From: an uncultured Eubacteriales bacterium
GTDB lineage: Bacteria; Bacillota; Clostridia; Oscillospirales; Acutalibacteraceae
Length of the DNA: 11,178 nt
NCBI GenBank assembly: GCA_900540085.1
Contig: UQEU01000024.1
Coordinates: forward strand, 1-11,178
Direction of reading: 5' to 3'
Each line of letters opens with the position of its first letter. Within the stretch, counting starts at the first letter, position 1. This document shows, piece after piece, positions 1 through 5,177 of the stretch. Made by a program: the position numbers and the translations under genes. The notes under the pieces were generated by a model. The model saw only the letters and a program-made list of their open reading frames with translations. It had not been told where the DNA came from and made no database searches.

Positions 1-1
1 T

Positions 2-7
2 TATAAT
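2..7 (+). promoter_or_regulatory. Possible -10 box (TATAAT) at window edge
   Basis: A perfect TATAAT lies at the extreme left edge and could be the -10 element driving the rightward genes that follow. The -35 position would fall outside the window, so the call cannot be completed. The surrounding sequence is AT-rich, and chance matches are easy there. Confidence 0.25.
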
Positions 8-78
8 ATCTGTATATAGTACAATTATATGCATATTAATTGTTTATTTATTTTTCATCAAACCCAGGAAAAGTATAT

Positions 79-213
79 TTGGGAGTAAAACTCTTGTCAA
101 AAGTACAATTTGAGTTACATAATCCCCATCATGGAAAATCAGTGCATTTTGTCATGCGAATGCTACAAGGTGGTAGATGGAAACAAATTTTCGAGTGGGT
201 CCTAAAAAAATAA
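79..213 (+). CDS. Possible small ORF, 44 aa, unrecognised
   Basis: A TTG codon at 79-81 follows AGGA at 66-69 with 9 nt spacing and opens a 44-codon frame ending at TAA 211-213. The encoded peptide is basic, with many His, Lys and Arg residues, and ends in an amphipathic stretch containing two Trp residues. I do not recognise it. It ends 15 nt before the next gene, so it could be a short leader or small protein of the same transcript, or the 3' remnant of a decayed gene: the frame is open back only to a stop at 37-39. No membrane segment or signal is evident. This is a weak call made mainly because the frame has a plausible ribosome site and spacing. Confidence 0.22.
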   Translation: MGVKLLSKVQFELHNPHHGKSVHFVMRMLQGGRWKQIFEWVLKK

Positions 214-228
214 GCAAGGGTGATACAT

Positions 229-804
229 ATGAAGAAATTATTATACGACATAGCTCCGTTTTATTTATCCGAAAAATCTATAAATATTCTTCACACGAAA
301 AAAATGGTGGGAACAGCTGTGTGCGCACCAGAATCTTGTATAACAGAGGCTTTGAAGGAAATTCTCACTTTATTTTATAATCGTTTTTCGGGAACTGTTT
401 TTATAAGAGCTGATGAAGAAACGATTTTAAAAACAGCCAATTATCTTAAGACGGATTATGATTATAAACAAATGAAACCATCAGGTTTTTTGTCGTACAA
501 ATTACCTGAGCTTTCATTTTTGTTAAGCTCTGAAAATTTGCCCTACATTATAGAGATTTTTGCTGATTTTTCTTCGCTTGAAATTCATTTTACAAAAAGT
601 GAATCTATCGGTTTTGTTTATGAGAGCGTTAAAAATCATCCTTATAAAATAACCGCTGAAAATTTATCTGATATTTTAAGGGAAAGATGTGTGATTTTAA
701 ATAAAAGCGGAGATGCAGATGAACTTGAATGTATTATAAAGGAACAATATGTTCAGGAAGTTTTAGATGTTTTTATAAAATATTTTAAAGCGGATAAAAA
801 ATAA
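229..804 (+). CDS. Unrecognised cytoplasmic protein, 191 aa
   Basis: I do not recognise the family. The protein starts MKKLLYDIAPF and has no signal peptide and no membrane helix. Its composition is ordinary for a mixed alpha/beta soluble protein, with an aromatic-rich N-terminal third, a central stretch rich in Leu, Ser and Phe, and a Lys-rich C-terminus. I chose ATG 229 over the in-frame GTG at 220 because AAGGG at 215-219 lies 9 nt before ATG but would overlap the GTG. The next gene, a secreted surface protein, begins 31 nt downstream with its own SD, and no terminator separates them. The two may therefore be co-transcribed, which would suggest, weakly, an accessory role to that surface protein. 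It is certainly a real coding frame by length and codon character. Confidence 0.75.
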   Translation: MKKLLYDIAPFYLSEKSINILHTKKMVGTAVCAPESCITEALKEILTLFYNRFSGTVFIRADEETILKTANYLKTDYDYKQMKPSGFLSYKLPELSFLLSSENLPYIIEIFADFSSLEIHFTKSESIGFVYESVKNHPYKITAENLSDILRERCVILNKSGDADELECIIKEQYVQEVLDVFIKYFKADKK

Positions 805-835
805 TTTAATTTGGTTCTTTTGGGGGATATCTATT

Positions 836-1120
836 ATGAAAAAAGTTATCAGTATTTTAATCGCTTGTATCCTTGTAATGTCATCTGTAATTACAGGATT
901 TGCAGTTTACGCTGATGAAAAAAATGAATCAAAAGAAATAAACAATTTCATTGACGGTGTTGTTGAGCTGACACAGGAATATGATAAAGGGAAAGAGTTT
1001 GTTGCCCCGAAGAAAATGAAACGGCACAAATTCAGCCTTTTTCTGCTCAAAATTCAGAAGAAGTCACAGACAGCACCGAGCCCGAATATACTTTACAGGA
1101 TTTTCAAACTGCCAGACTGA
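836..1120 (+). CDS. N-terminal fragment: signal peptide and start of surface protease
   Basis: ATG 836 sits 8 nt after a GGGGGA site (822-827). The first 27 residues form a classic Sec signal peptide: MKK, a hydrophobic core of Ile, Val, Leu and Ser, and an AVYA-type cleavage site before Asp-Glu. An acidic/polar pro-region follows. The native frame holds to about residue 57. After the C4 run at 1005-1008 the actual frame turns Lys/Arg-rich and unrelated, ending at 1120. In the neighbouring frame the sequence continues naturally (PEENETAQIQPF, then a Ser/Glu/Thr-rich stretch) straight into the protease reading frame with no stop. Inserting one C restores it. As it stands, the secreted product would be a 94-residue fragment with no enzymatic domain. 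Confidence 0.7.
   Translation: MKKVISILIACILVMSSVITGFAVYADEKNESKEINNFIDGVVELTQEYDKGKEFVAPKKMKRHKFSLFLLKIQKKSQTAPSPNILYRIFKLPD
1005..1008 (+). other. Frameshift site 1 (C4 run, apparent -1)
   Basis: Native coding moves from the frame of the signal peptide to the frame of the protease here. Reading GTT GCC CCC GAA instead of GTT GCC CCG AAG joins the two frames. No classical X XXY YYZ slippery heptamer is present, so a lost C is more likely than programmed slippage. Confidence 0.7.
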
Positions 1121-1122
1121 TT

Positions 1123-3306
1123 GTGCGTGCTGATAGTAAATTCAATACATACGGTGCGTTAGAAGAAGTCAGCGGCTTTGAGGACTTTCATATTCTCCAA
1201 TATGAAAGTCCCGAAGCGGCTATGGCGGCTTTTGAGCAGATAAAAGATGAAAAAAACATAACCAAAATCGCCCCTGACGAGGTTGTTGCTGGGTTGCAGG
1301 GCGAAACGGATGAAATCATTTCTGAAAATGAATTGCAAAATGAAAAATATTTGTGCGATTGGAGTCATGATAGAACACAATCAAAAAGATTGCAGGAATA
1401 TCTTTCAAAATCGAATATTACTTTGAAAGAGGTTGTAGTAGGCGTTATTGATACAGGTGTAGACTATAATCACGAATTTTTAAAGGAAAGAATAGTCCGT
1501 ACTTATTTTAATGCCTCGCCTGATGGGTCTCCCAAAGATGAAATAGACAACGAAATTGAATGTCACGGAACGGCCGTAAGTAGTGTTATAGTAGATAATT
1601 CTCCTTCAAATGTAAAAGTAGCTGTTTACAGAGTTTTTGGAGATGACGGAAATACAACAACAATTAGTCAAATATGTGCTGGATATTTAAAAGCAATTGA
1701 ACACAGTGTAGATGTACTTAATGTAAGTATAGGACATTATGACGAATCAGGAATGGCAGAGGCTTGTATTATGCGTGCTTATATGTGCAATATTCCTTTA
1801 TTTACAGCAATAGGTAATATACCTTGCATTGATATGGACTCACTTCCATCAAGTATTTCAGAATGTATAGTTGTATCTGCCACCGATAAGAATAATACGA
1901 ATGTTTCATGGAATACATTAAGCAAATACACCGATATTTCTGCACCGGGTGACGATATTCCCGTTGCCGTTATACATAACAAATATGAAGTATGGTCTGG
2001 AACTTCCTTTTCTACACCTTATGCCGCCACTTTAGGTGCGCTTTTGAAATCTGTTACCCCTGAAATAACGGTTGACGAAATAGATGCTCGATTAAAAGAA
2101 ACATCTTTGGATGTTAAAAGATACAGCGAAACGAAATCGTCGCAAGGCGCTTATATGGATAATTATCACTCTTTGTATGACGGTGTCGGTATGATTCAGT
2201 TTGCTAACGCACTTGGTTTGGAAAAGATTATCGCACCCCAACTGAATTTAGAAAATAAAGTCTATGTTGGAGAACAAATCTGTACAATCATTTGCCCGAA
2301 TGAAAAGGCAACCGTATTATACACAACTGACGGTATATACCCTACTTTAGAGAATGCCATTATATATACAGAACCGTTTGAAATTACACAGCGCACCCGT
2401 ATTCGTACTGTTGCATATTATGCGGACGGCGGATATTACAGTGATGAAGTCGAGGCAACACCACGCATTCAGTATACAGACAGAGATGAAAATTTCGTAA
2501 TCGATAATGACGGCATAATCAAACGCTATACGGGAAATTTTTTAGATTTGTTTGTCCCCGAAACAATAAATGGGGTTACGGTAACGGGATTTGATAAGGG
2601 TGCATTTAATGCTGTAATCGGGCTTACCCTCCCTAAAACCGTTACGGAAATACCTGTAAGTGCTTTTTCAAAAAATTCCACCATAGAATTTGTTTGTGGT
2701 AAAGGTATAGTTACTGTCAAATCAAGTGCTTTTTCGCAGTCTACTATTATGAATGTCGAATTTCCTGCCACAAAACATATTCAAGGCAACGCTTTCTATC
2801 TTGCTTCAAAGTTTTGCAGTGGCTATTTCCCAAATATTGAGACAATAGACAGTGGAGCATTTTCATATTCAAAAATCATATCTTTTTATGGTCCGGTTGT
2901 ACAAGAAATTGGTGACGATGCGTTCGGCCAATATTCAAGATTGGAAAAGGTGTATTTTCCGCAATGCAAAATAATAAATAAAATTTGGGGCGGAAATGGT
3001 ACTTTTGAATCTTGCTCTCGGCTAACAAGTGCTGATATGCCTTTAATTACGAATTTGACTGCCAATGCATTTAGTGGTACTTCAATATTAAAAGCAGATT
3101 TCCCATTTGTTGAAACGATTACACAAAGAGCATTTTATGAGTGCGATTATTTAGAATATATAAATATGCCGTTATTGCTTTCTGTTCCTAAGCAGGCTTT
3201 TAGTTCATATATTCCCCGTAATACAGAACCGCGTTTTTTTTTGTTTAGACAGCGTAACGCAAATCGAACAAGATGCTTTTGGAACTTATCCAACTTCCCG
3301 AGTTGA
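1123..3306 (+). CDS. S8 (subtilisin) serine protease domain with BspA-type LRRs, out-of-frame middle piece
   Basis: Read from GTG 1123, the catalytic Asp is residue 110 (GVIDTGVDYNH, codon 1450-1452), His is 148 (CHGTAVSS, 1564-1566), the oxyanion Asn is 232 (AIGNI, 1816-1818) and the nucleophile Ser is 295 (SGTSFSTPYAA, 2005-2007). The whole S8 triad is therefore intact. The first 60 or so residues resemble an I9-type pro-region. After the protease comes a segment with YTTDGIYPT (about 2230-2460), typical of chitobiase/hexosaminidase C-terminal-like domains. From about 2500 there are BspA-type (LRR_5) repeats, with recurring G/S-AF and L-x-F/M-P motifs. The last 22 residues after the T9 run are frameshifted nonsense ending at 3304-3306. 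GTG 1123 is only the first usable codon: the frame is open upstream to the C4 lesion and lacks an SD, so independent translation is doubtful. Confidence 0.75.
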   Translation: MRADSKFNTYGALEEVSGFEDFHILQYESPEAAMAAFEQIKDEKNITKIAPDEVVAGLQGETDEIISENELQNEKYLCDWSHDRTQSKRLQEYLSKSNITLKEVVVGVIDTGVDYNHEFLKERIVRTYFNASPDGSPKDEIDNEIECHGTAVSSVIVDNSPSNVKVAVYRVFGDDGNTTTISQICAGYLKAIEHSVDVLNVSIGHYDESGMAEACIMRAYMCNIPLFTAIGNIPCIDMDSLPSSISECIVVSATDKNNTNVSWNTLSKYTDISAPGDDIPVAVIHNKYEVWSGTSFSTPYAATLGALLKSVTPEITVDEIDARLKETSLDVKRYSETKSSQGAYMDNYHSLYDGVGMIQFANALGLEKIIAPQLNLENKVYVGEQICTIICPNEKATVLYTTDGIYPTLENAIIYTEPFEITQRTRIRTVAYYADGGYYSDEVEATPRIQYTDRDENFVIDNDGIIKRYTGNFLDLFVPETINGVTVTGFDKGAFNAVIGLTLPKTVTEIPVSAFSKNSTIEFVCGKGIVTVKSSAFSQSTIMNVEFPATKHIQGNAFYLASKFCSGYFPNIETIDSGAFSYSKIISFYGPVVQEIGDDAFGQYSRLEKVYFPQCKIINKIWGGNGTFESCSRLTSADMPLITNLTANAFSGTSILKADFPFVETITQRAFYECDYLEYINMPLLLSVPKQAFSSYIPRNTEPRFFLFRQRNANRTRCFWNLSNFPS
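3234..3242 (+). other. Frameshift site 2 (T9 homopolymer, apparent +1)
   Basis: A run of nine T ends the protease/LRR frame. With eight T the frame continues as FFCLDSVTQIEQDAFG, a natural further LRR, and joins the downstream frame. T9 runs are prone to both replication slippage and RNA-polymerase slippage. Confidence 0.75.
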
Positions 3307-3451
3307 GTTTTCACATTTAGAATCGGCGAAGAGTCTGCCGCAGACGGAATGCTGTATAATTTCTATGCCCTCAACATTTAGAGAATGTACCGAAGATACA
3401 AAAGGCAGAAATTACAAGGTGTACGGCACAAAAGGCACAGAGACTGAAAAA

Positions 3452-3454
3452 TAG
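3452..3454 (+). other. In-frame amber codon in surface protein
   Basis: TAG interrupts an otherwise continuous frame. The context (ETEK-stop-ANENEHTF) matches the usual end of BspA-type LRR regions, where a Trp commonly precedes Ala-x-Glu-Asn. A TGG-to-TAG transition is the simplest explanation. Confidence 0.65.
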
Positions 3455-3502
3455 GCAAACGAAAACGAGCATACTTTCATTGAGATTTCGCAGGATACTG
3501 CT

Positions 3503-4438
3503 GTGCTTACCCCGCTACCTGAAAAATACACCGATGCAGACGGTGTTTTAACAGCAGATGTTATAGGTTTTAACCGTACTTATCAATGGTACGCAAATGA
3601 TACGAATGATAACACCACAGGTACTCCAATACCAAACGCAACAGGCAAAGAGTTTAATCCTGCCGATTACCCTGCTTATCCCTACTATTATTGCGTAGTT
3701 ACCAGCACAGATGTGGGCTATGACCCCATTGAAATCCGTACAAATGTAACGGAAAACACCACATATCAGTCAGCAGATTATACCGAGTACAACAAAGCTG
3801 TTGAACAGGCAAAAGCCCTCAACCGTGATAATTATGTGGATTTATCAAAGTTAGATGAGGCACTCTCAATCGATGTCAGCAATTTATCTGTAAAAGACCA
3901 GGTACTTGTTGATGCTCAAACAGATGCAATTATCAACGCAATAAATTCACTTGTATACAAACCCGCCGATTATACCGAATACAACAAAGCAGTCGAACAA
4001 GCAAAATTACTTAATCGAGATGACTATGTAGATTTCTCAAAAGTTGACGAAGCACTTGCTGTTGATGTCAGTGGTAAGAATATTACGGAACAGGATATTG
4101 TTGACAAGCAGACAAAGGCAATCCTTGAGGCTATTGATTCTCTTACAGAAAAAGAAAAGCCGACAGAACCCCCTGTTACCGAGCCTGAAGAACCTACCGT
4201 TCCTCCGACTGAACCGCCGATTACCAAACCTGAAGTTCCTGTTACTAAACCGATTGAATTACCCGAAAGTTCTACAAATCACGCTATAGAAAATGATAGT
4301 ATGATTTCTCCTGAAACAGGCGATAATGATTACATTAATGTTTTTGTCGGATTGATGATAATTTCATTTTCTGCAATTGGCATCGTAACAAATGAGCGAA
4401 AAAGAAAAAAGGCAAAAACTAAAAACGAAATTTTATAA
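3503..4438 (+). CDS. C-terminal fragment: FIVAR-like repeats and sortase-type anchor
   Basis: This is the C-terminal third of the broken surface protein. The true frame begins before 3452; GTG 3503 is simply the first start-like codon after the amber. In order it holds an Ig-like segment with TYQWYAND and YYYCVV (about 3560-3740), then two 64-residue repeats starting at 3773 and 3965. These repeats (ADYTEYNKAVEQAK, then NRDxYVDxSKxDEAL) are characteristic of FIVAR modules of Gram-positive surface proteins. A Pro/Thr/Glu linker follows (about 4159-4258), then SPETG at 4307-4321, a hydrophobic helix (YINVFVGLMIISF onward) and a basic tail (NERKRKKAK). SPxTG fits the sortase motif variants of Clostridia. 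With no signal peptide this piece alone could not be exported, so it is presumably silent unless read through. Confidence 0.7.
   Translation: MLTPLPEKYTDADGVLTADVIGFNRTYQWYANDTNDNTTGTPIPNATGKEFNPADYPAYPYYYCVVTSTDVGYDPIEIRTNVTENTTYQSADYTEYNKAVEQAKALNRDNYVDLSKLDEALSIDVSNLSVKDQVLVDAQTDAIINAINSLVYKPADYTEYNKAVEQAKLLNRDDYVDFSKVDEALAVDVSGKNITEQDIVDKQTKAILEAIDSLTEKEKPTEPPVTEPEEPTVPPTEPPITKPEVPVTKPIELPESSTNHAIENDSMISPETGDNDYINVFVGLMIISFSAIGIVTNERKRKKAKTKNEIL
3773..4156 (+). repeat. Tandem 64-residue FIVAR-like repeat, two copies
   Basis: Copy 1 starts at 3773 and copy 2 at 3965, a spacing of 192 nt. Both begin ADYTEYNKAVEQAK and are closely similar at protein level, with clear synonymous differences in DNA (for example GAG/GAA, GCT/GCA). 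This points to an old in-frame duplication. Confidence 0.75.
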
Positions 4439-4499
4439 CTGATTTTTTACGAATAGGGTATATGTAAAAAAATTAAAAAATATAAATATTAAATAACAA

Positions 4500-4537
4500 A
4501 AACGCCTTGCCAAACAATTTTGTTCAGCAAGGCGTTT
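4500..4537. terminator. Bidirectional intrinsic terminator
   Basis: A perfect 11-bp stem (AAACGCCTTGC at 4500-4510 and GCAAGGCGTTT at 4527-4537) lies between two convergent genes. The leftward transcript reads into a longer T run (GGCGTTTTTG), so termination should be strongest for the minus-strand gene. The rightward tail has only three T before ATAA. Confidence 0.8.
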
Positions 4538-4562
4538 ATAACATTAATATATACTGTGAATT

Positions 4563-5000
4563 CTATTTATATAAAATATAAAAACTGTTTTTTTCAAAGT
4601 AGCAAAACATACTGTCAAAGCAAAACTTATTTTCATAACTTATCAACTTACGAGTTTCTTTTATGCACTTTTTAAAAACATCGTTGTGATTTTTATTTTT
4701 CTGCTTAATTATTATTTCTGAATAACAGTTTGAATTGTATGGCGTCAGACTTTCATCAACTTTTATGTTGTTTGCACGAATAAAAGAATTGACCTCATTT
4801 TGAACAGCAAGAACATTTATATTGTGATTTGGACATTTATTAAAGTTTTTATGATGTTTGTGCTGATACCTGAATTCTTGATTGTATTGTTGTGAATTAT
4901 AGTGTTTGCAGTTAAAATTTTTGTTTTGCATATTTACAAAACCGACAGATGTAATTGCAATAATGATTGTTATGCTTAAAATAATGCAAAAATTTTTCAT
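4563..5000 (-). CDS. Small secreted or membrane-tethered Asn/Lys/His/Cys-rich protein, 145 aa
   Basis: I do not recognise this family. The N-terminus (MKNFCIILSITIIIAITSVGF) is a signal peptide or single membrane anchor, so the rest probably lies outside the cell. Residues about 25-60 are rich in Asn, Gln, His, Tyr and Lys, with several His and Cys that could bind metal. The C-terminal half looks like a small folded domain with an amphipathic helix (VQNEVNSFIRANNIK), several more Cys and an aromatic-rich end. GGAG at 5011-5014 precedes ATG by 10 nt. A very good sigma-A promoter lies upstream, and the shared terminator closes the unit, so it is monocistronic. It converges on the surface-protease gene. 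Disulfide bonding or metal binding is a guess from composition only. Confidence 0.65.
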   Translation of the reverse strand: MKNFCIILSITIIIAITSVGFVNMQNKNFNCKHYNSQQYNQEFRYQHKHHKNFNKCPNHNINVLAVQNEVNSFIRANNIKVDESLTPYNSNCYSEIIIKQKNKNHNDVFKKCIKETRKLISYENKFCFDSMFCYFEKNSFYILYK

Positions 5001-5065
5001 TATTGATTTTCTCCGTGATAAAAAAGTATTGTTGAATATTTTTTATATAACAATTTATTACAATT

Positions 5066-5094
5066 ATTATAGCATAATTTTACAGTTTTTTCAA
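5066..5094 (-). promoter_or_regulatory. Sigma-A promoter of the 4563-5000 gene
   Basis: On the minus strand TTGAAA (5094-5089), a 17-nt spacer and a perfect TATAAT (5071-5066) form a near-consensus promoter. The predicted start near 5059 gives a leader of about 60 nt before ATG. Confidence 0.75.
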
Positions 5095-5130
5095 CAGTAT
5101 TTAACAAAATTAATCATATTATTGTAAGAT

Positions 5131-5166
5131 TTTATCTTTACACTTTTGCGAAAGTGTAAAGATAAA
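5131..5166. terminator. Perfect 16-bp hairpin after the ABC permease gene
   Basis: TTTATCTTTACACTTT (5131-5146) and its exact reverse complement (5151-5166) flank a 4-nt loop TGCG. It lies 11 nt beyond the permease stop, where an end-of-operon terminator is expected. The stem is AT-rich, and no clear U tract follows on the minus strand, so it may act as a weak terminator or mRNA 3' end protector. Confidence 0.55.
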
Positions 5167-5177
5167 CAGATGTTTTA

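Larger units (their letters stand above)
836..4438 (+). pseudogene. Cell-wall-anchored S8 protease/adhesin, interrupted by two frameshifts and an amber codon
   Basis: One ancestral gene explains this whole stretch. The frame entered at ATG 836 and the frame leaving at TAA 4436-4438 are the same, and the middle (about 1009-3233) reads one frame off. A -1 change at the C4 run 1005-1008 and a +1 change at the T9 run 3234-3242 cancel out. An in-frame TAG at 3452-3454 follows. With these repaired the product would have about 1200 residues: signal peptide, I9-like pro-region, subtilisin domain, chitobiase-C-like domain, BspA-type LRRs, Ig-like segment, two FIVAR-like repeats, Pro-rich linker, SPETG sortase motif, membrane helix, basic tail. 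Such architecture belongs to surface proteins fixed to peptidoglycan by sortase. Homology runs smoothly across every lesion. The gene is therefore either decaying, phase-variable by slippage, or affected by sequencing error in homopolymers. Confidence 0.8.

Noticed and set aside
220..228. GTG at 220 as start of the 191-aa gene
   Set aside because: The SD AAGGG would overlap the GTG, while it is well spaced from ATG 229.
177..380. 67-aa frame overlapping the start of the 191-aa gene
   Set aside because: It runs in another frame of a better supported gene and has no SD of its own.
1001..1020. Programmed -1 ribosomal frameshift at the C4 run
   Set aside because: No canonical slippery heptamer and no clear downstream stimulatory stem; a lost base is simpler.
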